64,000 nt of DNA from Marinobacter sp. SS5-14b. GTDB lineage: Bacteria > Pseudomonadota > Gammaproteobacteria > Pseudomonadales > Oleiphilaceae. Within the stretch, counting starts at the first letter, position 1; every line of letters begins with the position of its first letter. A model generated the notes under the pieces. It had not been told where the DNA came from and did no database searches. It saw nothing but the letters and a program-made list of their open reading frames with translations. The DNA is taken from NCBI RefSeq assembly GCF_030541005.1, contig NZ_JASSVM010000001.1, positions 124,001-188,000 of the forward strand. The letters are read 5' to 3'. Positions 19,353 to 29,873 of this stretch are shown here, piece by piece. Both the position numbers and the translations under genes were made by a program.

Positions 19353-21953
19353 ATGGCAAAGAATGACCCGGGTACCGGGGCGGGTGTGGATGCTGCCAAG
19401 GTTGATCAGGTATTGCAGACGGAAATCGGAGGCAGGGCGCTTGCCGGGCCTGCGGCTGTAATCCTATTCATCGTGCCGGTGTGCTGGTCGTTATTCCAGC
19501 TCTGGATTGCATCTCCCCTGCCGTTCATTCTGAACTTCGGTATATTTAACTCAACGGAAGCGCGCTCTATTCATCTTGCGTTTGCCGTGTTTCTTGCGTT
19601 TTCCGCATTCCCGATGATCAAGGGTGTGCACTCCACGAAGGTGCCCATATATGACTGGGTGCTCGCACTGGCGGCCGCGTTCGCTGCCTCTTATCTTTAT
19701 GTCTTCTATGACCAGCTCTCCCAGCGCCCTGGCGCGCCAATTACCCAGGATCTATGGGTAGCTCTGGTTGGGCTTGCGCTATTGCTGGAGGCGACGCGAA
19801 GAGCACTGGGATTGCCACTTACCATCGTGGCGCTGGTGTTTATTGGATACTCCTTGGCCGGCCCTTACATGCCGGATGTTATTTCACACAAGGGGGTGAG
19901 TCTCAGCAAGCTGTCCTCCCATCAATGGTTGGGCACGGAAGGTGTGTTTGGTGTGGCCCTGGGGGTTTCTACCAGTTTTGTGTTCCTGTTCGTTCTGTTC
20001 GGTGCCTTGTTGGAGCGGGCTGGAGCCGGTAATTACTTCATCAAAGTGGCTTACGCCATGCTGGGGCACATGAAAGGGGGGCCGGCAAAAGCGGCTGTGG
20101 TCTCCAGTGGTCTCAGCGGCGTGATCTCCGGTTCATCCATAGCCAACGTTGTTACCACGGGAACTTTTACCATCCCCCTGATGAAGCGGGTAGGCTTTCC
20201 TGCCACCAAAGCGGGCGCCGTGGAAGTTGCGGCTTCGACAAACGGCCAGCTGACACCGCCGATCATGGGGGCTGCGGCGTTTCTGATGGTGGAATACGTC
20301 GGTATTTCTTATCTGGAAGTGATCAAGCACGCCATTCTGCCTGCGCTCATTTCCTATGTGGCACTGATCTATATCGTTCATCTGGAAGCGTGCAAACTGA
20401 AAATGCACGGTATTGAGCGGCTTAACCGCCCAACCCTTGCTCAGCGAATGTTGACCTGGGTGGTGGTGCTGCTCGGGCTGATTATTCTGACGTTTGCAGT
20501 GTATTACGGTATTGGCTGGACCAAGGCCTATTTTGGTGATTCGGCTACGTGGATATTGGGTGCGGCGGTTTTGGCAGCCTACGCAGGTCTTGTGAATTAT
20601 GCCACCAGGTTCCCCGAGCTTGAGGAGGATGATCCCGAGAAGGAAATGGGTGAGCTTCCTGAAGTAGGGCCAACGGTAAAGACCGGTCTGTATTATCTTT
20701 TGCCCGTGGTGGTGCTGGTATGGTGCCTCACTGTTGAGCGTTTCTCCCCTCAGCTATCCGCCTTCTGGGCAACCCTGTTCATGATCTTTATTGTGGTGAC
20801 CCAGCGGCCGTTGAAAGCTTTCTTCCGTAACCACAGCGGGCTATTGGCTGAATTTGTCGGCGGCATCTCAGACTTGTTCCATTCGCTCGCCACGGGCGGT
20901 CGCAACATGGTCGGCATTGGCGTGGCTACGGCAACGGCGGGTATCGTTGTGGGAACCGTTACCCTCACCGGCATCGGCCTTGTGATGACTCAGTTTGTAG
21001 AGTTCCTTTCCGGCGGTAATTTGATGCTGATGCTGATCTTTACGGCCGTGATCAGTTTGGTTCTCGGGATGGGGTTGCCCACTACTGCAAACTATATAGT
21101 GGTGTCCACCTTGATGGCGCCCGTCATCGTCTCGTTGGGCGCGCAGAATGGTTTGCTGGTTCCGCTGATAGCCGTGCACTTGTTCGTGTTCTACTTCGGC
21201 ATTTTGGCGGATGATACGCCACCCGTTGGGTTGGCCGCCTACGCGGCGGCCGCCATTTCCGGAGCAGATCCCATACGAACGGGTATTCAAGGGTTCACCT
21301 ACGATATTCGGACGGCCATTCTACCGTTCATGTTTATCTTCAATACCCAGTTATTACTGATAGGGCTTACCGGTTGGGTTGACCTGCTGATTACCATCGC
21401 GAGTGCCGTCACAGCCATGTTGGTTTTTTCGGCGGCTACGCAAGGTTATTGGTTCACCAAAACCCGGTGGTGGGAGACGGTGGCACTGCTTTTGATCACT
21501 TTTACCATGTTTCGACCAGGCTTCTGGTGGGATATGGTCTATCCGCCCTATGAAGAGCGTCAGGGTGCGGCGATTATGGAGTATGTGGAAACCGCGCCGG
21601 TTGATGAGTCGGTTGTTTTCCGGGTGTCCGGCATGTCTCTGGATGGTAGTGACATAACCACTTATGTTGAGCTTGACATGCCGGCAGGCGAGACCGCCAC
21701 CGAGCGCATGGCAGCTGCCGGGTTGGAGGTGTCAGAGTTTGATGGCGCTCTGGCCGTAGACTTCGTCAATTTCGGTAGCGCTGCCGAGAAGGCCGGTATC
21801 CAGTTCGGGTGGAGTATTGAGGCTGTCCAGGCACAGCTTGAACGGCCGCCCAGAGAGTTGATGTTCATTCCCGCACTCTTGCTGCTGGCGCTGGTGGCTT
21901 TTGGCCAGCTCAAGCGGAAGGCAAGGGAGGAGGCGCAACCTCAGGCGGCCTAG
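19353..21953 (+). CDS. TRAP transporter fused permease (DctQ-DctM type) with DUF3394-like tail
   Basis: Single-chain TRAP permease, 866 aa, joining the small 4-TM and large 12-TM subunits. Family sites include GSSIANVVTTGTFTIPLM, NGQLTPPIMGAAAFLM, GMGLPTTANYIVVSTL and DDTPPVGLAAYAAAA. After the last transport helix (about residue 700) comes a ~150-residue extension with a periplasm-like domain containing NFGSAAEKAGIQFGW, a PDZ-like phrase, then a final TM (LLLALVAFGQ). The extension corresponds to DUF3394. It pairs with the TAXI receptor upstream for sodium-driven uptake. Confidence 0.92.
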   Translation: MAKNDPGTGAGVDAAKVDQVLQTEIGGRALAGPAAVILFIVPVCWSLFQLWIASPLPFILNFGIFNSTEARSIHLAFAVFLAFSAFPMIKGVHSTKVPIYDWVLALAAAFAASYLYVFYDQLSQRPGAPITQDLWVALVGLALLLEATRRALGLPLTIVALVFIGYSLAGPYMPDVISHKGVSLSKLSSHQWLGTEGVFGVALGVSTSFVFLFVLFGALLERAGAGNYFIKVAYAMLGHMKGGPAKAAVVSSGLSGVISGSSIANVVTTGTFTIPLMKRVGFPATKAGAVEVAASTNGQLTPPIMGAAAFLMVEYVGISYLEVIKHAILPALISYVALIYIVHLEACKLKMHGIERLNRPTLAQRMLTWVVVLLGLIILTFAVYYGIGWTKAYFGDSATWILGAAVLAAYAGLVNYATRFPELEEDDPEKEMGELPEVGPTVKTGLYYLLPVVVLVWCLTVERFSPQLSAFWATLFMIFIVVTQRPLKAFFRNHSGLLAEFVGGISDLFHSLATGGRNMVGIGVATATAGIVVGTVTLTGIGLVMTQFVEFLSGGNLMLMLIFTAVISLVLGMGLPTTANYIVVSTLMAPVIVSLGAQNGLLVPLIAVHLFVFYFGILADDTPPVGLAAYAAAAISGADPIRTGIQGFTYDIRTAILPFMFIFNTQLLLIGLTGWVDLLITIASAVTAMLVFSAATQGYWFTKTRWWETVALLLITFTMFRPGFWWDMVYPPYEERQGAAIMEYVETAPVDESVVFRVSGMSLDGSDITTYVELDMPAGETATERMAAAGLEVSEFDGALAVDFVNFGSAAEKAGIQFGWSIEAVQAQLERPPRELMFIPALLLLALVAFGQLKRKAREEAQPQAA

Positions 21954-21972
21954 CCGCCCGTCAAGCGCGCTG

Positions 21973-22004
21973 AAAAAAGCCCGGCATTGTTGCCGGGCTT
22001 TTTT
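21973..22004 (+). terminator. Intrinsic terminator after TRAP operon
   Basis: GCCCGGCA-TTGT-TGCCGGGC (21979-21998), A run before and six T after. Separates the TRAP operon from thrS. Confidence 0.92.
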
Positions 22005-22107
22005 CTGGTAAACTCCTGCACAATTCGGCCCACGGTTTGTATCGCGGAAGCCGGCAAACATGTGATCTTTGGTATAGATCACCGCTGAGAAACCACAGGA
22101 GAGCACC

Positions 22108-24033
22108 ATGCCCGTTATTACTCTGCCGGATGGCAGCCATCGCAGCTTTGCAGAAGCCGTTACCGTTCACGATGTTGCAGCCGATATTGGCGCAGGCCTG
22201 GCGAAAGCCGCTCTGGCCGGAAAAGTGAATGGCAAGCTGGTCGACACCAGTTTCCGGATCGAGAACGACACCGAGCTGGCCATCGTAACGGAACGCGATG
22301 AAGACGGCGTGGATGTGATCCGCCATTCCACCGCTCACCTGATGGCGATGGCCGTACAGGAGCTGTTCCCGGGTGCCCAGGTAACCATCGGGCCGGTGAT
22401 CGAAAACGGTTTCTATTACGATTTCAAATACGAGCGCCCGTTTACCAATGAAGACCTGGCGCGTATCGAAAAGCGGATGGAAGAACTGGCCAAGCAGGAC
22501 TTGCCGGTTTCCCGTTCCGTTATGTCCAGGGAAGATGCGGTCAAGCTGTTTGAAAAAATGGGCGAGGAATACAAGGTCCGCATCATCGAGGACATTCCCG
22601 GTGAGGAAGACCTGTCATTCTACAGTCAGGGTGATTTTATTGACCTTTGCCGCGGGCCCCACGTGCCCAGCACGGGTAAGCTGAAAGCTTTCAAGCTGAC
22701 CAAGGTGGCGGGTGCGTTCTGGCGTGGTGACCAGAATAACGAGCAGCTGCAACGGATTTACGGTACTGCCTGGGGCAACAAGAAAGAGCTCAAGGCCTAC
22801 CTGAATCGCCTGGAAGAAGCGGAGAAGCGGGACCACCGCAAGATTGGCAAGAAGCTGGGCCTGTTCCATATGCAGGAAGAAGCTCCGGGTATGGTGTTCT
22901 GGCACCCGGATGGCTGGTCGCTGTATCAGGAAATTGAACAGTACATGCGGGCCAAGCAGCACCAGCATGGCTACCAGGAAATCAAGACACCGCAGGTGGT
23001 GTCCCGTACTTTGTGGGAGAAATCCGGGCATTGGGACAAGTTCAAGGACGGCATGTTTACCACCGAGTCCGAGAAACACGACTATGCCATCAAGCCCATG
23101 AACTGCCCCTGCCACGTGCAGGTGTTCAACCAGGGCCTGAAGAGCTACAAGGATTTGCCGCTGCGCCTGGCGGAATTCGGTTCCTGCCACCGGAATGAAG
23201 CTTCCGGCGCGCTGCACGGCCTGATGCGGGTGCGTGGATTTACCCAGGATGATGCCCACATTTTCTGCGAAGAAGACGCCATTCAGGAAGAGGTGTCAGC
23301 TTTCATGAAGATGCTGCACGAGGTGTACGAGGATTTCGGTTTTACGGAGATCCTGTACAAGCTGTCTACCCGCCCTGAAAAGCGTGTTGGCTCTGATGAA
23401 GTCTGGGACAAAGCCGAGGCGGCACTTGAGCAGGCTCTCAATCGTGAAGGTGTTGACTGGGAGCTGTTGCCGGGCGAAGGTGCCTTCTACGGCCCGAAAA
23501 TCGAGTATTCTCTGAAAGACTGTCTCGGTCGGGTATGGCAGTGTGGTACCATTCAGGTCGATTTTTCTATGCCGGGCCGTCTGGGCGCCCAGTATGTGGC
23601 TGATAATTCCGAGCGGAAAACGCCGGTTATGCTGCATCGGGCCGTTCTCGGGTCTTTTGAACGGTTTATCGGTATACTGATCGAAGAATACGAAGGTGCA
23701 TTCCCCACCTGGCTGGCGCCAACCCAGATTGCGGTACTGAATATCACCGATAATCAGCGTGATTACTGTCAGAATTTGGCCAAAAAATGGGATTCTTTGG
23801 GATATCGGGTTAATGCTGACTTGAGAAACGAGAAGATCGGCTTTAAAATCCGCGAGCATACTCTTAACAAGGTGCCCTATCTTGTCGTTGTTGGCGACAA
23901 AGAAGTCGAGAACAATGCGGTTGCGGTGCGCACCCGCAAAGGCGAAGATTTAGGGACCCTATCGCTTGAAGCGTTTGAACAGCTGCTGGCTGGTGACATT
24001 CAACGTAAAGGCAGAACCAAAACGGAGATCTGA
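22108..24033 (+). CDS. thrS: Threonyl-tRNA synthetase
   Basis: Class II synthetase charging tRNA-Thr. N-terminal TGS domain ([13 protein letters not shown]), editing domain with [11 protein letters not shown], catalytic core with the zinc Cys in [10 protein letters not shown] (C333), and C-terminal anticodon-binding domain. 641 aa matches the family. GGAG precedes the ATG. Its stop codon overlaps or abuts the non-canonical infC start, as in other gammaproteobacteria. Confidence 0.98.
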   Translation: MPVITLPDGSHRSFAEAVTVHDVAADIGAGLAKAALAGKVNGKLVDTSFRIENDTELAIVTERDEDGVDVIRHSTAHLMAMAVQELFPGAQVTIGPVIENGFYYDFKYERPFTNEDLARIEKRMEELAKQDLPVSRSVMSREDAVKLFEKMGEEYKVRIIEDIPGEEDLSFYSQGDFIDLCRGPHVPSTGKLKAFKLTKVAGAFWRGDQNNEQLQRIYGTAWGNKKELKAYLNRLEEAEKRDHRKIGKKLGLFHMQEEAPGMVFWHPDGWSLYQEIEQYMRAKQHQHGYQEIKTPQVVSRTLWEKSGHWDKFKDGMFTTESEKHDYAIKPMNCPCHVQVFNQGLKSYKDLPLRLAEFGSCHRNEASGALHGLMRVRGFTQDDAHIFCEEDAIQEEVSAFMKMLHEVYEDFGFTEILYKLSTRPEKRVGSDEVWDKAEAALEQALNREGVDWELLPGEGAFYGPKIEYSLKDCLGRVWQCGTIQVDFSMPGRLGAQYVADNSERKTPVMLHRAVLGSFERFIGILIEEYEGAFPTWLAPTQIAVLNITDNQRDYCQNLAKKWDSLGYRVNADLRNEKIGFKIREHTLNKVPYLVVVGDKEVENNAVAVRTRKGEDLGTLSLEAFEQLLAGDIQRKGRTKTEI

Positions 24034-24035
24034 TT

Positions 24036-24575
24036 ATTAAACAGCGAGCGAATCGGGGTGGGCGTACTCCAAAAGCGCCTATCAATGAGAATATTGACGC
24101 AACTGAAGTCCGACTGATCGATGCCGAAGGCAATCAGGTTGGTGTTGTATCGATCGAGGAGGCCATTCGAATGGCCGAAGAAGCTACCCTTGATCTGGTG
24201 CAGGTTACGGATTCCGATCCGATCGTCTGTAAGATAATGGATTACGGCAAGAAGATCTTCGACGAGAAGAAAGCGAAGGCGGCTGCCAAGAAGAAACAGA
24301 AGCAGACGCAAGTCAAAGAGCTTAAGTTCCGTCCAGGAACTGAAGAAGGGGATTATCAGGTAAAACTACGCAACCTGGTACGTTTCCTTGAAAACGGGGA
24401 CCGCGGCAAGATTACGATTCGGTTCCGTGGCCGTGAGATGGCACACCAGGAAATCGGTATGAAGCTCATGGAGCGGATCGAAAAAGATCTTGAAGAAATC
24501 GCAACGGTTGAGATGCGGCCGAAAATGGAAGGCCGGCAGATGACCATGATTGTGGCGCCCCGCAAAAAGAAGTGA
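24036..24575 (+). CDS. infC: Translation initiation factor IF-3 (ATT start)
   Basis: Prevents premature 50S joining and checks start-codon choice. The reading frame has no ATG/GTG/TTG at the expected place; the N-terminal region [16 protein letters not shown] is encoded well before the first ATG at 24171. ATT 24036 followed by AAA copies the E. coli infC start, with GGAG at 24024-24027, 8 nt upstream. ATT 24033 is a possible alternative that overlaps the thrS stop by one base. The linker is Lys-rich; the C-domain has [16 protein letters not shown] and [13 protein letters not shown]. Product 179 aa. The ATT start implies autoregulation by IF-3 itself. Confidence 0.95.
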   Translation: MKQRANRGGRTPKAPINENIDATEVRLIDAEGNQVGVVSIEEAIRMAEEATLDLVQVTDSDPIVCKIMDYGKKIFDEKKAKAAAKKKQKQTQVKELKFRPGTEEGDYQVKLRNLVRFLENGDRGKITIRFRGREMAHQEIGMKLMERIEKDLEEIATVEMRPKMEGRQMTMIVAPRKKK

Positions 24576-24593
24576 ACCTGATCCTGTGATGGG

Positions 24594-24617
24594 TCCCCCG
24601 CATCGGCGGGGGATTTG
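24594..24617 (+). promoter_or_regulatory. Hairpin in the infC-rpmI gap
   Basis: Perfect 8-bp stem TCCCCCGC (24594-24601) and GCGGGGGA (24606-24613), loop ATCG, followed by TTTG. It may be a weak attenuator or part of the L20-responsive leader known for this operon in enterics; the T run is too short for a confident terminator. Confidence 0.5.
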
Positions 24618-24670
24618 TCGTTCAGGGGCACAATTGTTTTACTCAAAAATAGAATGCGGAGTTTTAAAAA

Positions 24671-24862
24671 ATGCCTAAGATGAAAACCAAGAGCGGAGCT
24701 ACCAAGCGGTTCAAGAAAACCGCCACTGGCTTCAAGCACAAGCAGTCCTTCACCAGTCATATCCTGACCAAGAAGAGCCCGAAGCGTAAGCGTCAGCTGC
24801 GCGGCACCAAGCTGATTGCCAAGTCTGACGTGGCGTCAATCAAGCGTATGACGGCTTGCTGA
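24671..24862 (+). CDS. rpmI: 50S ribosomal protein L35
   Basis: Small basic large-subunit protein, 63 aa. Begins [17 protein letters not shown] and ends KRMTAC, matching family layout. Preceded by GCGGAG. Part of infC-rpmI-rplT. Confidence 0.97.
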   Translation: MPKMKTKSGATKRFKKTATGFKHKQSFTSHILTKKSPKRKRQLRGTKLIAKSDVASIKRMTAC

Positions 24863-24912
24863 TCAAGCTGCCAAACATTCTTGCTCAGATATTAAGGTAA
24901 AAGGACTAAAGT

Positions 24913-25266
24913 ATGGCTCGTGTAAAACGTGGCGTGGTAGCACGTCGTCGTCACAAGAAGATTCTCAAGCAGGCCAAGGGTTATTACGGCGCTCGTAGTC
25001 GTGTATTCCGCGTTGCCAAGCAAGCGGTTATCAAAGCCGGTCAGTACGCATACCGTGACCGTCGTAACCGTAAGCGCGCTTTCCGCGCACTGTGGATCGC
25101 TCGTATCAACGCTGGCGCCCGTGCAAACGGTCTGTCTTACAGCCGTTTGATCGCTGGTCTGAAGAAAGCGAATGTTGAAATCGATCGTAAGGTTCTGGCC
25201 GATCTGGCTATGAACGAGCAGCAGGCGTTTGCCGCTGTTGTTGAGAAAGCCAAAGCATCCCTGTGA
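24913..25266 (+). CDS. rplT: 50S ribosomal protein L20
   Basis: Early assembly protein of the large subunit and, in E. coli, translational repressor of this operon. 117 aa, with [16 protein letters not shown], the [11 protein letters not shown] loop and [15 protein letters not shown]. An intrinsic terminator follows before pheS. Confidence 0.98.
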   Translation: MARVKRGVVARRRHKKILKQAKGYYGARSRVFRVAKQAVIKAGQYAYRDRRNRKRAFRALWIARINAGARANGLSYSRLIAGLKKANVEIDRKVLADLAMNEQQAFAAVVEKAKASL

Positions 25267-25334
25267 TCGCTTAAGCTCTTTCATCGATTACGGATCGATC
25301 CGGGCGCCTCATGACATCATGCTGGCGCCTTCTG

Positions 25335-26403
<1,069 letters not shown>

Positions 26404-26475
26404 GCCGAAGGGCAGAACGGCGCAAGCAGGATTCCGAATCAACCGCATAAATGGCATCAGGACAAGGCAAGAACG

Positions 26476-28848
26476 ATGAAATTCAGTGAACAGTGGCTGC
26501 GTGAGTGGGTTAATCCGAGCATTGGTTCCCAGGAGCTGATGGACCAGATCACCATGGCCGGGTTGGAAGTAGATGGCTTTGAAGCGGTAGCGGGTGAATT
26601 CACCGGCGTAGTCGTGGGCGAAGTCGTCTCTGTCGAAGCTCACCCGGACGCCGACAAGCTGCGCGTGTGTCAGGTCAGTGACGGCACGCAGACCGTTCAG
26701 GTTGTCTGTGGTGCTCCCAATGTGCGCAATGGCCTGAAAGTGCCTTTCGCCGTTGTGGGTGCGGTTCTGCCGGGCAACTTCAAGATCAAGAAGGCCAAGC
26801 TACGCGGCCAGCCCTCTGAAGGCATGCTCTGTTCGGAATCGGAACTTGCCCTTTCGGAGAACCATGATGGCCTGATGGAGTTGCCGGAAGATGCACCGGT
26901 GGGGCAGGACATCGCGGAATACCTTAAGCTGAATGATATCGCCATTGATGTGGATCTTACGCCCAACCGCAGCGACTGCCTTTCCATCAAGGGTCTGGCC
27001 CGTGAAGTGGGTGTATTGAACAGCCTGTTGGTAAATGCCCCCGAGATCCTGCCGGTTGAAGCGGTGCACTCCGATGTGCCGGACATTCGGGTAGAAGCGC
27101 CGGAAGGCTGCCCCCGTTACCTGGGCCGCATCCTGCGCAACGTCAACCTGCAGGCAGAAACGCCGCTGTGGATGCAGGAAAAACTGCGCCGCTCCGGTAT
27201 CCGTTCTATTGATGCTGCGGTCGACGTCACCAACTACGTGATGCTGGAGCTTGGCCAGCCGATGCATGCCTTTGACCGGGAAGAAGTGGCGGGTGGTATC
27301 GTGGTTCGCATGGCCAAGGCCGGAGAAAAATTGGTATTGCTGGATGGCCAGGAAGTGGACCTTACTCCTGAGACGCTTCTGATTGCCGATCACGATAAGC
27401 CGATCGCGATTGCCGGAGTTATGGGTGGTGAACACTCGGGTGTCAGCGAAAAAACGCGGGACCTGGTGCTGGAATCGGCTTACTTCGAACCGATAATGCT
27501 GGCTGGCAAGGCGCGTCAGTACGGTTTGCATACCGATGCTTCTCACCGTTTCGAACGCGGCGTTGACTACGAGCTGGCCCGCGACGCCATGGAGCGAGCA
27601 ACCCGCCTGTTGATGGACATCGTGGGCGGCGAGCCGGGTGAGATTGTTGAAGTGGCCAGCTGGGAAGACTTGCCCAAGCCCAGAGCGATTGACCTGCGTG
27701 AAAAGCGTCTGGCGGATGTGCTGGGTCTGGCAATTGACCGCACCACGGTTGAAGAAATTCTGTCCCGCCTGGGCCTGCATGTCGACAAATTACTGAAGGA
27801 CGGCTGGCGGATCAGTGTGCCCAGCTTCCGCCCGGATATCTCTATTGAAGAAGATCTGATCGAAGAAGTAGGGCGCATTTTTGGCTACAACAATCTGCCG
27901 GTCACCGAACCGACAGGCTCCCTGGGCTTGCGCGCCCGTGAAGAGGCGGTTCGTCCACTTTCAGCTATCCGCAACTACTTTGTGGCGCAGGGCTACCAGG
28001 AGGCAGTGACCTACAGCTTTGTTGATCCGAAGGTGCAGCAGTTGATTGACCCGGAGCGGGAAGGTATTGCCTTGGCAAACCCCATTTCCAGCGACCTGTC
28101 GGTGATGCGTACGACACTCTGGAGCGGCTTGCTGAAAACCGTTTTGCACAACCAGAACCGCCAGCAGCCTCGTATCCGGCTCTTTGAATCCGGGCTGCGC
28201 TTCGAGCAAAACGGCGATCAGATTGATCAGCAGCCCATGTTGGCGGGCGTAGTGGTTGGTCATCAGACATCTGAAAACTGGGTAAACGGTCGCAGAACAG
28301 CGGATTTCTTTGATGTAAAAGGAGAGTTGGAAGGTTTGTTCCGGCTGCTCGGCATCGAAATCCAGTTTATTGCCAGTCAGCACCCGGCATTGCATCCGGG
28401 CCAGACCGCAGAATTACTGCGGGATGGTGAGCATGTGGGTTGGCTGGGAACACTGCACCCACAAGTTCAGAAAAATCTTGAACTTAATGGCACGATCCTG
28501 ATGTTTGAGCTATTCTTGAATTCGATCGTTTCTGGATATGTGCCTAATTTCAAAGATATTTCAAAATTCCCGGAAGTTCGGCGCGATTTGGCTATTATTA
28601 TCGGAAACGATGTGGCGTTCGCTCAGGTTGAGCATGTGGCCCGTAAGCATGCCGGCGAACACCTCACGGCGTTGCGTGTGTTTGATGTCTATGAGGGCGA
28701 AAGCCTGGGTGAAGGCAATCGCAGCCTGGCGCTCAGCCTGTTCTGGCAGCATCCCGAACGCACGCTCAATGAAGACGAAGTGCATTCGCTCTTCAATGGG
28801 GTAATTGATGCCCTGAAGGAAGAGTTGGGGGCAACACTGAGGAGTTGA
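26476..28848 (+). CDS. pheT: Phenylalanyl-tRNA synthetase beta subunit
   Basis: Non-catalytic subunit with tRNA-binding and editing functions. N-terminal EMAP/tRNA-binding domain (HPDADKLRVCQV), B3/B4 editing region (LTPNRSDCLSIKGLAREVG), B5 region and a C-terminal FDX-anticodon-binding domain (FPEVRRDLAIII, FDVYEGESLGEGNRSLA). 790 aa is usual. The ihfA start lies 3 nt after its stop, the conserved pheT-ihfA coupling. Confidence 0.98.
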   Translation: MKFSEQWLREWVNPSIGSQELMDQITMAGLEVDGFEAVAGEFTGVVVGEVVSVEAHPDADKLRVCQVSDGTQTVQVVCGAPNVRNGLKVPFAVVGAVLPGNFKIKKAKLRGQPSEGMLCSESELALSENHDGLMELPEDAPVGQDIAEYLKLNDIAIDVDLTPNRSDCLSIKGLAREVGVLNSLLVNAPEILPVEAVHSDVPDIRVEAPEGCPRYLGRILRNVNLQAETPLWMQEKLRRSGIRSIDAAVDVTNYVMLELGQPMHAFDREEVAGGIVVRMAKAGEKLVLLDGQEVDLTPETLLIADHDKPIAIAGVMGGEHSGVSEKTRDLVLESAYFEPIMLAGKARQYGLHTDASHRFERGVDYELARDAMERATRLLMDIVGGEPGEIVEVASWEDLPKPRAIDLREKRLADVLGLAIDRTTVEEILSRLGLHVDKLLKDGWRISVPSFRPDISIEEDLIEEVGRIFGYNNLPVTEPTGSLGLRAREEAVRPLSAIRNYFVAQGYQEAVTYSFVDPKVQQLIDPEREGIALANPISSDLSVMRTTLWSGLLKTVLHNQNRQQPRIRLFESGLRFEQNGDQIDQQPMLAGVVVGHQTSENWVNGRRTADFFDVKGELEGLFRLLGIEIQFIASQHPALHPGQTAELLRDGEHVGWLGTLHPQVQKNLELNGTILMFELFLNSIVSGYVPNFKDISKFPEVRRDLAIIIGNDVAFAQVEHVARKHAGEHLTALRVFDVYEGESLGEGNRSLALSLFWQHPERTLNEDEVHSLFNGVIDALKEELGATLRS

Positions 28849-28851
28849 CAG

Positions 28852-29154
28852 ATGGCGGCTTTGACGAAAGCGGACATGGCAGAGCGCTTGTATGAAGAGT
28901 TGGGTCTCAACAAGCGGGAGGCCAAGGAAATGGTCGAGGCTTTCTTCGATGAAATCAGAGGCGCACTCAGCCATAACGAGCAGGTTAAATTGTCGGGTTT
29001 CGGCAACTTTGATCTCAGGGACAAGAAGCAACGGCCGGGACGGAACCCGAAAACGGGTGAAGAAATTCCTATCAGTGCACGACGCGTAGTTACGTTTCGA
29101 CCAGGTCAGAAATTGAAACAGAAAGTAGAAGCGTATGCTGGAACCGAGTCATAA
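28852..29154 (+). CDS. ihfA: Integration host factor alpha subunit
   Basis: DNA-bending nucleoid protein acting as a heterodimer with IhfB. 100 aa; [20 protein letters not shown] at the N-terminus and the beta-arm [18 protein letters not shown] with the intercalating Pro. Overlaps the MerR-type gene by 20 nt. Confidence 0.97.
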   Translation: MAALTKADMAERLYEELGLNKREAKEMVEAFFDEIRGALSHNEQVKLSGFGNFDLRDKKQRPGRNPKTGEEIPISARRVVTFRPGQKLKQKVEAYAGTES

Positions 29155-29500
29155 CAACGAACTCCCCACCATTCCGGGGAAGCGCTACTTTACCATTGGT
29201 GAAGTTGCCGATCTGTGTGCGGTAAAAGCGCACGTACTGAGGTATTGGGAGCAGGAGTTCCCTCAGTTGTCGCCGGTCAAGCGCCGGGGTAACCGCCGCT
29301 ACTATCAGCGCGCCGATGTGATCACCATTCGCCAGATTCGAAGCCTGCTGTACGATCAGGGCTACACCATCGGTGGTGCCAAGCAAAAGCTGAGCAGCAC
29401 TGAGGTCAAGGATGACACAACGCAGTACAAGCAACTGATCCGGCAGATGATTACCGAGCTTGAAGAAGTGCTGGACGTACTGAACGCGCCCGCGCGTTAA
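29135..29500 (+). CDS. MerR-family transcriptional regulator
   Basis: DNA-binding protein, 121 aa. Winged helix [21 protein letters not shown] with the [10 protein letters not shown] signature, second [20 protein letters not shown], and a short C-terminal helix (EELDVLNA-type) with no metal-binding Cys, so the effector is unknown. It starts inside ihfA; the ihfA-merR pair is conserved in pseudomonads and relatives. A terminator follows. Confidence 0.9.
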   Translation: MLEPSHNNELPTIPGKRYFTIGEVADLCAVKAHVLRYWEQEFPQLSPVKRRGNRRYYQRADVITIRQIRSLLYDQGYTIGGAKQKLSSTEVKDDTTQYKQLIRQMITELEEVLDVLNAPAR

Positions 29501-29533
29501 CAACGACCGTCGCGGTTGTTCAGGACGATCAGG

Positions 29534-29567
29534 AAAGGCCGGGGTGCTTCAGCACTCCGGCCTTTCT
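29534..29567. terminator. Bidirectional terminator between MerR gene and DUF2892 gene
   Basis: AAAGGCCGGGGTGC (29534-29547) pairs with GCACTCCGGCCTTT (29552-29565) with one G-U; loop TTCA. T residues at each 3' end serve the converging genes. Confidence 0.85.
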
Positions 29568-29592
29568 GCGTTCAGGAAGGCCTGACTGCGCG

Positions 29593-29781
29593 TTATTTGG
29601 TTTTGCAGGTCTTGATGCCGAAGATGGAGTAGGCGGGGCAGTTGCCGATCAAGGCAGTGGCAAGTGGTACTATGCCAACCCAGCCCCAGGCGGTTTGCGG
29701 GCCTACAAATACCAGAGCGATCAAGACAACGCCCACGATGGCACGAATTATACGGTCTGCTGAACCCATGTTTACCGTCAT
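29593..29781 (-). CDS. DUF2892 small membrane protein (62 aa)
   Basis: Two hydrophobic helices (IIRAIVGVVLIALVFV and WVGIVPLATALIG) with the family ending NCPAYSIFGIKTC. Related sequences form the membrane part of YgaP-type sulfurtransferases and stand-alone proteins linked to sulfur or redox stress. ATG 29781 is chosen because GGAG (29790-29793) precedes it by 8 nt; a longer frame from 29901 would begin inside the divergent regulator gene. Divergent from the Crp/Fnr regulator, which probably controls it. Confidence 0.88.
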   Translation of the reverse strand: MTVNMGSADRIIRAIVGVVLIALVFVGPQTAWGWVGIVPLATALIGNCPAYSIFGIKTCKTK

Positions 29782-29845
29782 CTCTGAATCTCCTGTGTGA
29801 TGTCGGGTGATGGCTTGACTATATTCCTGTGGTGGTCGCGGTTCA

Positions 29846-29858
29846 GTGATAAAGTCAC
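29846..29858. promoter_or_regulatory. Possible Crp/Fnr-type half-site pair
   Basis: GTGA-TAAAG-TCAC lies in the 92-nt gap between the DUF2892 gene and the Crp/Fnr gene. Arms fit Crp/Fnr half-sites, though spacing (5) is shorter than the canonical 6. Confidence 0.3.
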
Positions 29859-29873
29859 ACAGGAGAAACTTCA

